Source: Climacium dendroides (lineage: Eukaryota > Streptophyta > Bryopsida > Hypnales > Climaciaceae). From it: 64,000 nt of DNA. Below are positions 12,841-25,299 of the stretch, in pieces. The position numbers and the translations under genes are program-made. The notes under the pieces were generated by a model. That model had not been told where the DNA came from. It saw only the letters and a list, made by a program, of their open reading frames with translations, and made no database searches. Position 1 is the stretch's first letter, and every line of letters starts with the position of its first letter. The stretch is from assembly GCA_950106755.1 (NCBI GenBank), contig OX467082.1, positions 10,292,001 to 10,356,000 of the forward strand, read 5' to 3'.

Positions 12841-13086
12841 TAGATTGGGAATTGGGTGACGGTTGGAAATGGGTTTGGCAACTATAAACTGCGTCCATTT
12901 AATCCGCTTGATGAGCAGTTGGGATGGATGCAGTTGTTGGGGATTAGATCCGAGCAAGCTGATCAACACAATATTTGGTCGTTGCTTGCATTTGACTCCA
13001 CAACCACAACAACAGTGGGCGGATGGGAGCCACATTACGTTACCAAGGAGGCAGGAGATTCTCTAAGGTAGTACGTCCATAGGGCT

Positions 13087-13194
13087 CGAAAATCGCTCAC
13101 CTCTTGAAATGGACGTTGTTTGTACATCGGTGAAGGCTACAAAAAGAAAGATGTACAAATAATGTACATTTTAAGAGGTGGGCGGTTTTAGAGT
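13087..13194. repeat. Inverted repeat, MITE-like
   Basis: Arms near 13087-13121 and 13163-13194 ('cacctcttgaaatgg' against 'cattttaagaggtg', with 'ggctcgaaaatcg' against 'cggttttagagtcc') form a 30-35-bp imperfect stem. Similar half-arms occur near 17130 and 44875. It is probably a decayed transposon of the dispersed family that starts TAAGGTAG. Confidence 0.6.
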
Positions 13195-13351
13195 CCGTGC
13201 ACTTTTAGAACCTTCTATTTTAACTTAGCATTCTTGATAAAGGACTAAAATCATACGAAGTGCTCCGTATTATATTCATGCTTCAACCAATCACAATTCT
13301 TTGAATTTACAAGCTATGTAAACCCTTTCCAAGTATCTTGGAAAAGGATAA

Positions 13352-13470
13352 TAAGGTAGCATGCTCTAAAAGCAACCATTTAAGGGCTGGTATGCCTTTT
13401 CTTATAGGTTTCCATGGACAAAAATATTTTAGATCATTTTTTAGAGAAATGTCTAAAGTCTTCTGATTCC
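13352..13470. repeat. Dispersed family C, one end
   Basis: Begins AAGGTAGCATGCTCTAAAAG and continues through 'aaaatattttagatcattttt' and 'agagaaatg'. Related starts lie at about 44791, 58040 and 63178, followed by the same phrases at 58040 and 63178. No open frame is shared, so this is likely a non-coding transposon family. Confidence 0.6.
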
Positions 13471-15442
13471 AATCATTTAAGCACTATTTTCTCACTCATT
13501 ATTTCCAATCTTTTTTGCTCACTACTTCTAGTTTTGTGTCATAACCTTATTAGTTCCAAATTTGAAAAGGACAAAAAAAAAAAAAAAAATCTAAGCTTGA
13601 GTTCCAACTTAAGGTTGGAAATAGCGCAACCTACAAGTCGGGTATTAGGTGTGGTTGATAGTTGGTGCTTCTGCCTTGCAGTGTTATGCACCTTTATGGG
13701 AGTTATTTGTCACAAACATTTATAATCCATTTAAGGTGTTGGCCAATTTTTGACCAAAAAAAATGCTGAAATTGAATTTCGAGTTCAAATTTTGAAAATA
13801 AGGTCCAAGAAATTCTCAAGCCAATGACAAGATGATATGTGACACTTTCAGACAAAACTTAAATGTACACCATTTTGCCTACAATGGGCTTGCTTCCATT
13901 CTGTCTGTAATGGAATAGTTTACCTTACTCACCCAAGAAGACCAAATAAAAACAATTATAGCTACTGGCTCCAAATTCTTTAAGTTTCAAGAGTTCCTCA
14001 CGAAAGCTAAAACAAAGAGAGATAGGAATTGTTGACTTCTTATTTTAGTTTATACTAGCGGTTGGCGCTTGCTATGCTACGCATTCATCATTAGAATTTT
14101 ATAAGAATTTTTTATGTATTAAATAGAATGCAGAACAAAAATTTCAATAAATCTTCAAATAAAATTGACTAAAATCTTCATATAATTTTTATTATAAATA
14201 AGCATATATTGAAATGTACAATAGAAGTTTATTGAATGATGAATGAAACATATGCAATGGTAAATACTATTAAAGATACACATACATTAGAATGCATTAG
14301 AAATTTGACTCCATTGTTACAAAAAATGGCAACCCAAATTGAAGAATTGAAAAGAAAAACTTATAAATCTCAAAAACTTTGTGAACAACTTAATTGTTGT
14401 AGAATTCAAAATCACTTCAATTGAATAAATTTCTCAAAATCATTTGGTAGTAGCAACAGAAAATTGAAATCATGAAAGCTCAAAGTTCACAAAAGCACAA
14501 AATCATAGAAGTGCAAAGAAGTGTAAAGCCAAGAGAAGCAATGGATTTGCTACCTCTATAATATCATCCTATGGATCCTCTTTAATATCACCTTAATTGC
14601 AACAACTACATTATTTCTATAATATCACCCTTTGTAAAAAGTGATATTACAAACGTGATTGCAAATTGCTACTCTATTTCTGTAATATCACATTGTGTGA
14701 AAATACGATTTCTATGTATGCATGATTGAAAATATTTTTATAAAATATTTAAAATAATTATTTTAAGGACTTATTGAAATCATTATCATGTATTCTATTC
14801 AAATATATCAAAATTTTACTAATATGTAATACAATGAATGTGTAGCATAGCAAGCATGAGCCCCTAGTATTAATGATAGCATTTGTGATATTACAGAGGG
14901 ACTTATGATTTTAGTAGTATGATAAATAAAAGAAAAATAAAGGAACTCCAAAGAGTTGTAAGACCTTGCTACATACACCTGGGAGACCTGCATTATTGTA
15001 AAAGGGGGACGATAAACCTTGATCACAAAATGGGTCCAACAAGCTAGATTTACCTTTGGGGGAAAACGCAATTTAAAAAAAAAAATTCACATAAATTTTG
15101 TTTTGCAAATTTTGAATTCATATTTGTAATCAATGACCCTAAATTAGCTAGGAGAGGTCTAAGACATCCCCTAGACACAACTTAAAACACGGGGGCATAT
15201 TTTTACTTTTATCCCGGAGAACCCCAAATTACCCTGTTGGGGCTCACTTCGTGGGCATGATTTAGTGTCTTGCTTCTAGAAGATCTATCATCTCTCTAAG
15301 GAATTGTGAAATTAAAAGTCTAAGTTGCTGTTTGAAAAGTTTTTAAGAAAGAAAAAATTCGTCTCCTTGGTTCTCGTGTACAACTCCTTTTATCAATGGG
15401 AATGTCCATGTGTTTAACCCATAAACGACGTCGCAGACGTTT

Positions 15443-15640
15443 TTTTGTCCAATTAATGACAAGAAATTCTCTTGTGTAGGACAGAAATGCAACTATTCAT
15501 CCTTGAAATTAGGGGTGGAAAGGGGAAATCTTTTACAGTTTGACTCCCAATGAGTATTTTTGTTTTTTTCAAACTAGATGATGTCACACAGTTCCAAAAG
15601 GGCTGATTTCCACGGTCACCAGCCCGACGTTTAAGGGTTA
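15443..15640. repeat. Family B unit, inverted relative to 6.7 and 43 kb
   Basis: Reads 'aatgacaagaaattct...gcaactattcatcc...tttccacggtcacc...gtttaagggttaa'. This is the reverse complement, in reverse order, of the unit phrases at 6655-7035 and 43100-43760. Confidence 0.65.
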
Positions 15641-15842
15641 AAAAAAGAGAGTTGTAAAAATAAAAGTAAACATGCAAATTGACCTTGTTCCTGACAACAA
15701 TTACATGGAAAGAGTGAGGCTCCAAGTCTAGTTGGGTGAACTGAAATTTTGTTGACAATTGCATCTTCAGAAGTTTCTGATTCCTAATTCAAGAGTCTCT
15801 CCTTTGAATTCAACAGTCTCCAATTGACTGTCAATCACCGAC

Positions 15843-16078
15843 CATGGAGGATTGACCCATGTCTTGCCCCCATTGAAGGATAAATGCAAAAATTGCCCCT
15901 TACTTTGTGCCGCTTAAATTTTGTAGTTTTTTCATGTCTCCTTGCAAACTTGGGGATTTTCATTTGCAAATATGAATTTAGAATTTTGCAAATTTTATCA
16001 TATGCACAACAAATAATAAATTTAAGTGTTTTCTGCGGGGAAAAACAAGGGACAATACATGGGTCAATCCTCCTTGTT
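15843..16078. repeat. Short inverted-repeat element, about 235 bp
   Basis: 'gaggattgacccatgt' at the left and 'acatgggtcaatcctcc' at the right form inverted ends of about 28 bp. The interior is AT-rich without a gene. Size and ends suggest a MITE, but I could not define a target duplication. Confidence 0.6.
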
Positions 16079-17364
16079 GGCTGTTAGGGAGCCTCTGGCT
16101 CTAGTTGAATCCTTTGTCTTTGCCTTTTGCTACTTTGGTGAATATTGTCACCCCTAAATGCCCGAGCCTTTTGAAGTGTGTTTTTGATGAACATGGGCTT
16201 ACAATTATCTCCAATGAAGTAATTTTTTTCCCCTTCCAAAATCTAATTGTACATATGTTTGAAGTGTTTGTTTATTGGTGTGTCTTCTAATTTTGAGTGT
16301 GAAATTGTATAGGAGTTGTGAGATTATAACAAGAAAAATGTAATTATCTTGTTTTTAGTATGTTGCCCCTCACTACAATGTTTGAGAAATTTGCATATAA
16401 GAGATTTGGGGGATTGGAGGTGATATGAACAACTAAAAATTGTGTTAGCATATTAAAATGCACTTCCAAAAACTTAAAGTTCAAATGAGGGGTTATCAAA
16501 CTTGTTAAACAATCCACCTTACAATTGTTGACATCCAATTTTTTTTTATAAATAGAAATTACAAATAATTATGGATCAATACTTGCATGGTTAAATTTTC
16601 AATGATGAAAGTCATAAAAAAACAACACTTTACTCTTTCTATTGGGACCATTTTCAAAGCAAATTGATAGTTATAATTTTTAAAATCTCAAATCAAGTGA
16701 AATTGGGAAACTTTGCTCAAATTTTGGGAAATGAAGTAAAATTGGCAAGTTTTCTCTTCACTAATGGTACATGTATGTGTTTGAGGACCTCTCAAAAATC
16801 ACTAAATATTTACCTTTTTCAATGAAAAATGAAAGATTCCAATAGTTAACCTTCAAAACTACACCTAAATGAGCATAAAATCTTAGATTGACCTTACATG
16901 GTTTGTTGGACAATTAGGGGTCAAGGTTTGAGGTTCATAAAGCATCCATTTAAGAAATTAGCACCTAATCCAAGTCATTTCATATTTTTTTAGAGCTTTA
17001 TGGAATTAGTTATTAATTTTTGAAGTTAAACAGTTGAGGTCACTAAAAGTGTCCACATCTTGAAATATCACACCATTTGGACATTGGTGGTGCAATGAGA
17101 AAGCAAAATGTATCTATGTGTTAAGAAGACGCTTTTAGAGTCCAAGTGTTATATAGACCTCCTATTTTAGTGGGTGCCACATTCATTCATATGCAGTAGG
17201 TGGCAAGGGCAATGAATGAATCCCCCTACAAATAGGAAATAGAATCATTGGGTTTTTTTTATGTCTAATTTTTTTCCTTATTGGCTACAACTAAACACCA
17301 TTGACTATTTGTTTAAAAGAAATTTTCATTTTTAGGGGTCAAAATAGTTATACTACTATTGTGT

Positions 17365-17500
17365 TTTAAGACTAGTAGCCAAATTTTACCTAGGTATCAC
17401 CTAATTTTTATATACATATCACCAAGTATCATATGAGTATTAAGAACGATGAGTTCTTTTTCCAAATGAAAAAAACACAAATGATAGAATTAATAGTCTA
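17365..17500. repeat. Direct repeat, partner at 25925-26075
   Basis: Both copies carry 'atatcaccaa', 'agtatcat.tgagtatt' and 'gag/aaacaatggg' type phrases in the same order, across about 135 bp. Old dispersed repeat; non-coding. Confidence 0.55.
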
Positions 17501-18897
17501 TAAAACTAAATAAAAAACAAACAAATTTCATCATTGAGCATAAGGTTAGTACGAAGTTGGTTTGTGATTGAGAGGAAGTGGGATCATCTCTCTTTGTAGA
17601 CCCTCTTTCATTTTTTAGAGTTTAGTGATTCAATACACCAAGTCATCTTCCTATCTTGCCACCTATTATTGTTTCTCTACAATATTACATCCAAATGTAT
17701 CAAAAATGTATGCAACCTCTATTGTATTATGGGTTGCAAAATCTTCAAGCATGGATATTTTGCTAAAAATTTGGTGAAAACTTTCAATACTATAATTTTG
17801 CAAAAGAAGTAGCTTCGTTCTAATAAATAAATCTACAATAATTGTAGATGTTGGCATAGTGATATTCAGTACTCCACAACTTGGGGATAATTATTGTCTC
17901 CAAAGTACATTGATTTATGCTATTATTGCATGCGACACTAATTTATCAAAATTGCTTAATTTTTATTTATTTCAAGTTGAAATAATATTACATTATACCA
18001 ACTAATGGTTGCTTTAAGAGCATACTACCTTAGTACTAAAGCTACATTCATGTATATATAGATTAATTCCTAAAGGGACATATGAACATTTGCCCTTCTA
18101 GTATATAATATGGAACATATGTTTCAAAATATGAAGATGTATTTAAAGGTGCAATAAAGTTTCAATTGCTATGAATTTTTTGGTGAACTCATAAAGTATC
18201 AAAAGAGTGATAAATAAACTTTGTGGTCTTTTTAGACTTTGTAGTGCATTTCCGTAAAATGTTGTATTCACAAAATATACAAGAATGGTGTAGATTTCAT
18301 ATACATAGTACCTTTGTCAAGGTGGTGTGAATTGTAGATAGAATGTCCACATCACTTATAAGTTGATTTTTGTTGACATATATCAATTGTAAGAGTCCTC
18401 ATTTTTTTTTTTAATAAACATCATGTGAAAATGTTGTAAATTGAAAACATTATATTTGATTAAAGTGAGGTATGAATAAAATATAATGCCATATATATCA
18501 CATTGCCACATAATGGGTTTTCAAAAATATTATAGAGTCCTCTTCTATTCTAAAAATTAAAATATGTACCTTCATATGACATAAATGTATATCAATTTTG
18601 ATTTAATATCCAATATAATCATTTGTTTTATAAATTTTGGAATTTTGCACATTTAAGGACTCTATTAGCTTTCAATTTCCTTTAAGGGTTAAATTATTGG
18701 TTTAGGAACATAAGGGAGAAAACTTTGTATTGGCAAAAACTATTGTATGGAAGTTTGAATAGGACCTTATTTGAACAACCAATGCTATAAAGACAAAGTG
18801 TAGTCTTGGAATGAGCTAGAACAATGACCATTTCACTTGCAACCATTCAATTTAGTAGTTGACCCTGTAAGGATGTTGTGGACCAAAGTGGTCCAAT

Positions 18898-19050
18898 GGA
18901 TGACTTCACTATTAATTGTAGGAAAAGAAAATGCACCTATTGATTCAATAATCAAAGAATTTTGGTGATTTTGATGGATGACTTCACCATTAATTGTAGA
19001 AAAAAAGAATGCACCTATTGGTTCAATAATTAGAGAATTTTAGTAACAAC
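18898..19050. repeat. Tandem duplication, 78-bp period
   Basis: 'ggatgacttcac.attaattg' starts at 18898 and at 18976. Both are followed by 'aatgcacctattg.ttcaata' and 'agagaattttagt'-like ends. Confidence 0.8.
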
Positions 19051-20065
19051 CTTAGTCATAGGGGTTGCATCCTTTCAAGAATAAGATATATACACCTATA
19101 ATTACCATGTCTAAAAAAAAAAACCTACATTTGGAACAAAAAAACAAACCCTAAAGCCTAGATATTGACTACCCAAGATGTACACAATCACAAGAAGAAA
19201 GCCTATGAGAGCCTAGGATCAATTCTTGTTACACCAATTGACAATACTTTAAAAATCCATAACTTATTCATCTGGTGTCCAAATAATGCATAAGTAAAAA
19301 CCTCTTTCACTTGTCACAATTTATGTTTAATAATACAATTTATGTTTAATAATAGTAACCACGATCAGTTACTATAAGTGGCGAATAACTAAAGACTATC
19401 TCAAACACACTGTTTATTCACATACCTTAACATCAAAATTTCTCTTCTTCTCCTTCATCAAGCTCCTCATTAGAATTTGTGCTTAATCCAAGTGACCTCT
19501 CTAAATGAGTAGCAACTTCATTTTATCTCTAGGTGCAGGAGGCTTATGATACAATCATTTACAGACGACAGCACTGATCCGTCACCAGCGAAGCTAAACG
19601 GAAAACAATGTATTAGCGGAACAAACGGATGACAAACCATCCCCAGTCACCAGGTATGAGAGAATGTTAAGCTAATTACATCAACAAACCTTTAAGACAG
19701 TCTCTCAACAAGGGATTCGGAAGCATGGGACTAAAACCAAGAAGTGATACGCCCGAATTAAATATGGTACATCTAACCTATTGTTGTCTGGTTCAACTCC
19801 ATTGATACCTTCCAACAAGTTTTACTCCCAACACGTCGAACTAGCAAGGACTGCGATCGAAGTCAAACCATTTTCAAGTTGCGCATTATGCCAGAGTACC
19901 TAATGCCTGCGTGCAAACCCTGCCCGTCATACAACTTCCTATGAACCCGTATCACACAAGCTAGTGAGACGACATGCTCCCGGTACTTTTATTCATTTTT
20001 AAGGGCTCCCAAAGATGCAGACCTCTCAAAAATGCTGCTGCACGTTCACATCTGGGGAGAAGAAT

Positions 20066-22913
20066 CTAGAAACTCCGGGTGGTGGCTAAAGGATCATAAT
20101 CATAGGCCTGACCTGCCTTCACAAACCGACCCTTCACCCTCTTGCGGATGTCTGCACGGGCTTTGCGGGACTCGTACCGAACCCTCTTATCAAATCTGCA
20201 GGGATAGTACATTAGGATACATATTAAATAAACTTCCAATCAATATAGAAAAAGAAAAGTCCAAAAATAGACAGATATTGCAGTCAATACAAACAGTTCG
20301 CTGGTACAGAGTGATTAGTGAAGTGATTCTATACAGCTCTTGAGCAATTGGGCGATATCAGCCTTAGGCAAAATGAATGGATGCGGTTCTCTCTAATTAG
20401 TATCACATTAGTTGACTCATACATATGGCATAGGGTTGATTGCTTTAATATTCAATACAAAGTTCAATGATGTTCCGTCTACTGGAGGGAAAAAGAAAGA
20501 AGAGTTGGTACGAACCTGCGATTCTTTCTCTTCTCCTTGTAACGAAGCATTGCGGAGTCGCGTGCTTGTGCAATTGAAATACTGTCTGGGCTTCTAGAGC
20601 CCAGTGAAAGCTCCCCTGAGCTTAAGGCTCCCCTGAACACCGGCGATGTAGTATAATCCTGATAATCACCGCTGCCGCCACTTAGACCAGAAGAGGCACT
20701 TGGCAATACTGATCTTGACAGAAATTGCGATCCCATGTTGCATGCAACATCATCCATGTCGTTCATTGCCATTGTGATTTCCATCACATGAACATCAGAT
20801 TGGCCTGCATCCAGGCCTGCTGGCCCAACAATGCTTTCCCTGAACTTGACATTACTGGCAGTATTGGCAGCACCCTACAGAAAACATAAACCCAATTTCG
20901 GTTTAAGTAACGCTGCACTCTTGTTCATGACAAAAGTTGTAACCAATGAAATTAATTTGTATGATTGGCCACTCATGTGCTCCAGGGTTCAAGTGTTACA
21001 TCAACTTGAGACTTGCATATTAAATCTAAAGGATGCCAATCTCCTAATATATGCTAGTAAGTCACCTTAACAACCATCAAAAGACAGGTCAAAGACGTCC
21101 TGAGTAAGAAAACATACATTGGTGGGTTTGAAGAGCTCAGCCTCAGGAATGCTCTGCATGTGGACCTGCTTGCTACTAGAAGGTGCTGATTCTTGGCCCA
21201 CGGAAGAGCCTCGCGGGCTCGTTTCTTCACATGAAGAATCAGAAGGACCTTGACAGTTGGAGAACATGTCTTCGTAGTTGTCAAAAAATAAATCCACATC
21301 AGCCATACTGAAGGCGTCACCTGGATCAGCTACCTCTCCACATACTCCCAAATCCTGCATATTCTGGCCCCACATCTACACCCCCAACCACAATTAAGAG
21401 TTAGGCGGCGGGCGAAATGGTCAGTACCGGTAGTCATTCACAAGTTGGACCAGTGAAAATTAAAGAAATCGTACTAGAAGTATCATTAAATTATGAAGTA
21501 CGAAGTTCTATAACTAGGTTTGAGAAGTGAGTCAAAGAATTACTTGAGAGACTTGAGTCAAGGAGTTGTTCCGCCAGAAAGGATCGGCTCCGCCTTGGCC
21601 GACAAACTCACTAGGTCCAACCTCCATCTTCATTGACTGAGCTTCACCAACTCCCATGTGAGGCTCACTGCCAGGGCCTCCAGAACTCTGTGCGAGCTGC
21701 TGGTCTGAGTGTCCACGAACAAGAATGGGCGGACGTTGCTCAGACTCTGGCTTCTTGAGCAACACCTGTTCGGAAGTCTCAACGCCATGTCGCTTTCCCT
21801 GATGATTTGGCGATGGAATCTCTGAGGTTTGCGTCAGGTCCTGAACTTGAAGAACTTGAAGTTGTTGAGATATCCCTTTTTCAGCACTGGTCTGTTCTTG
21901 TTGTCTCCCCATCGCTGATGTGCTCGTAAGAACCTGACTCTGGTACAAGAATGGTGTAATTTTAGAATGTATAGAAAAGACAAGAGCCAGCGAACTTAGA
22001 CCTACTTCTTAGCAGTTTACAAGGCTTCTAATCTCATGCCTCAAATTGCAGAGGAGACGAGCCGAGAGAAATGGTAAAAACAACCATACCCTAGGACTAA
22101 ACAACAACAAAATCTGGTATCGGCAACCAACGAACTAGAGTGCCAGAACAGCTGAAGTAATGTGATAGCTATACATCAATCTTATCCTGTTTACCAGTAT
22201 AGATAGCTATCTCATGGACGCATTAAACACCAGGTTTCATACTTCACGGATGTGATTACAGGTGTAAAGAATTTGCCAGAGCTAACAGAAGATATCTAAA
22301 ATCCAAATCCAAAACTGTCATAAACAAGGAGAGCAAGAGAAAAAGGTGTAAAGACAAGACTAGCTACCTTCGCAGTCACTGGAGGCTCAACAATGGTTGT
22401 GTTGGAGGTGGCAGCAACTCCTGGACTGGACTCCGTCCTGTCGGCGCCATTCCTCTGGCTCGCTCTTGCGGATGGCTCTACAGTCGACCTTGTACCAGTG
22501 GAACCAGCGCTTTGGCTGTCCCCCAACATGCGAGAGGAAGACAGTGATGCAAGAGGTCCATCGACATCACGACATTCACTGCGGTCGTCACAAGCCCACA
22601 GAGCTGCAAGCTCTGTTGCAGAGGGACACCCAGTAAAGCACTCCAACTCGTGCCGCTTGTGTTGCGAGGTAACCATGGACGCGTTATGTGTATTGTCATC
22701 ACAGGGTTGACAGAAACAAGTCTGACAGGATGGGCAGCGAACCCCAGCAGGACGCAGGTTGCACCCTTGACATAGCAAAGTGCGAGAGTGGCGCTGTGAA
22801 AGTGCATTCGCACTGTGGACATGCCGGTCACAGGAAAGACACAGCCGAGCCGAGTCGGCTCGACAGTACACAGTTGCCTGGCCAGCGTTACAAAAGTCAC
22901 ATGCTGCCTCCAT
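20066..22913 (-). CDS. CONSTANS-like zinc finger protein (two B-boxes plus CCT), COL9/COL10 type
   Basis: Exons 22368-22913, 21544-21939, 21118-21375, 20516-20874 and 20066-20195. All phases agree and the product is 562 residues with a TAG stop. The N-terminus carries B-box 1 (residues about 5-48, CDFC...[17 protein letters not shown]) and a second Cys/His box (about 49-91, [13 protein letters not shown]...HKRHE). These are followed by [14 protein letters not shown], a signature of the COL9-15 type. The middle is Gln/Ser-rich with an acidic [22 protein letters not shown] motif. The CCT domain (about 502-545) is split by the last intron inside [28 protein letters not shown]. Known role of the family: nuclear transcription regulators in light and photoperiod responses, with CCT binding NF-Y subunits and DNA. 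Family is certain; the exact physiological role is not shown here. Confidence 0.95.
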
Positions 22914-24708
22914 CGCAAAACAGGAACCCGCAGAATTTCAAAACAACTTTCAGTTATGTTTTAGCACAATGAGTTCCCTTCCAACTTGAAGCCCGAATTC
23001 TCACTGTGAAAAGATGAGCTGCTTGAAGTAACAATGGAGTAACAACCGAGATGATAAGCTCCCAGTATTCAGAATCCCAAATCTAAGTTCGAGGCATCTT
23101 CTCAGGTGCCTTTCCAGTAAGCACCAGGATAGCTGTTAGTAACACTTCAGGATTTCCGTCACACTAATACAGTCCCCTTAGAACATCGCATTCACAATCA
23201 CCAATTGCCGAAATCGGTATCCAGAAAACCTTAATATTCTCGGTTTGACTACCCCATGGCTTCACAATCATGTCTTCAAATCCTCCGCATATAGATGGCA
23301 ATGGTCTCCTTGTCACATATACCTCAAAGAAAAGGAAACGAAAAAACATAGTCAAAGTCTATAAACATCTTCTAAACAAAACAGTAGACTGCTTAATTTA
23401 CATCGAGGCAAGACTGAGAACTCATAATAAGCCTCATGCACGCATTAAACCATCAACACTACAGTGGCCTTGAACATCCACGCATGCCCCCTCTCACAAT
23501 TTGCTGGCAGCAAAATAACCGTTCAGCTGGGCCAAGTCAGTTCATACGCTCCATAACAAAACTTTCTATTTTGTTTGTTGAGGACAGAACTAAGGCATGA
23601 ACTATTAGGGAATGCCCTCATTTCATAGAACATTATGTTAATGAGGATGATTTCAATGTGAAATATATCACTGGATTCAAATAATTAAAAGATATTGAAT
23701 CCACAACAATTTAGGCCAATGCATCTCTGATTTATCATGTGCAACAACAGAACAGATCCCTCACATTAAGCAGAAGTAGAGGCTGCAAAGTCTCACACAC
23801 ACACGTGAGTAGGGGGAAAGACCAAGAGAGGGTGGCGGTCAGTCAAAGTAGAAGACTGACCTCAGAACTGCTTCAAAAGTACGAATTCCCGTCAATTCCG
23901 ACACATAATGCCACATTCTCGCAACAGCAGCAAATCCTTCAAACCGATACACCGAAAATCCATCTGTTCCAAGATACGCATTGTCGATACATTAAAACAC
24001 TCATCTCTTATCGAAAAATCCCAGTGTACCATCACACAAACACTCCAACGCCCCAAATGGCATCCAGCTAAACTCCAGTATACTAAAACGAAACAGAAAC
24101 GCCAAAAACGAGCGCGAGCTCCATGTTTACCCTCAAGAATCTCAATCCAACCGCAACTATACGAACAGTCTTCAAGTCCACCACGAACAAACCGAAACTC
24201 TTCCGGTCTTCAGCGAAGACACACTAAACTCAAAAACACAGCTTCTCAATGCCTGTTCAAGTTCACATTCCAGTGTCATTAAACGTGGTAACCAAATAGA
24301 TCCACATCCTCCTCACTCCACATATCTCCCAACTACCTCCACATCACCTCAAAATCCTTTCCGTGACCCAATTTCAAGCAACACTCTCACGGCACTCTAT
24401 CAAGGCACTCTCTCCAGATAAAAAAACACAACAACTGCAGTCACCGATTCAAGAAACCTCAACTCAAATCAAACTCCAACACTGGAGCCGACACATGACA
24501 TCCTCACTCACCACACACACATCAAATGTGCGAAATTCGTATTTCAAACAACAACACTAAACCCTAGCAAGCCACGACTCCTTCAAAAGCTTCCCCTCCC
24601 CTCCCCTCCTCTCCCCTCCCCTTCCCGCCCGCCCGCGACTAAATTATTCTCCCGTTCAAATCCCGAGACAAATGCGAATCATTCCAAGTAACAACAAAAT
24701 TCCACGCC

Positions 24709-24762
24709 ACTCCACTGCACTCCACTGCTCTCCACTCCATTTCACTCCACTTCACTCCACAA
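24709..24762. repeat. CTCCA/CTTCA pentamer microsatellite
   Basis: Imperfect repeats of 'cactc' and 'cacttc' pentamer/hexamer units, directly upstream of the probable leader of the CONSTANS-like gene. Confidence 0.75.
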
Positions 24763-24970
24763 CTGCTATCCATTCCAAAATCAAGCCCGTTCACTCAGTT
24801 TCCAACGATCAAGAACTAATTAGCGAACGAGCCATTCCCAAGCTTCAGAGAATTGGAAGACTTACAGCGCGAGACTCGCATTCGTCGATGGGGTGCGAAG
24901 AACGGAATCGGCAAAAGATTGTCAGAAGCAGCGAGAAAAGAGTGCGAGACGGGGGAACTGAGTAGTGCTT

Positions 24971-25000
24971 GGATGGGGTTGGGGTTGGGGTTGGTTGCGA
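24971..25000 (+). other. Potential G-quadruplex run
   Basis: Three GGGG tracts separated by TT, then further GG/GGGGG tracts. On the plus strand this fits the pattern for a four-stranded G structure. It lies in the far upstream region of the minus-strand CONSTANS-like gene. No function is shown. Confidence 0.5.
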
Positions 25001-25299
25001 TGGGGGATTTCCTTTCCTTTCCTTTGCTTGCTGCCCGAAAAGAGGCGCAAAAGCATCGAGAAAGGGAAGAAAAGTGCAGCCCCGTCAGCCACATGCCTGC
25101 CTGGGGCCATCTCTGCAGGCCCATGATCTCGGAACGACGGACACAATGGCTGGAGTTGGGTTGCCCCTTTTGCGTTCGAAGATACCCTTTCATCCATCCG
25201 GTGGGGAGTTTCATCCATGGTGGTTCATCCAATGGGGTTGGTCCGTTAGGTGTGAAAGTTGTGTGTCATAGAGGCATCCCAAATATGGCTCTTACTAGG

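Larger units (their letters stand above)
13470..19560. other. AT-rich intergenic block with no supported gene
   Basis: Only short frames, no splice-linked coding exons and no recognisable domains. Inverted copies of family B near 15443-15640, a short inverted-repeat element at 15843-16078, a repeat at 17365-17500 and a duplication at 18898-19050 are entered separately. The remainder looks like old repeat DNA. Confidence 0.5.

Noticed and set aside
24559..24568. AAACCCTA telo-box-like motifs here and at about 39841, 39973 and 46569
   Set aside because: Short motif expected by chance in 64 kb; no evidence that the TRF-like protein in this window acts on them.
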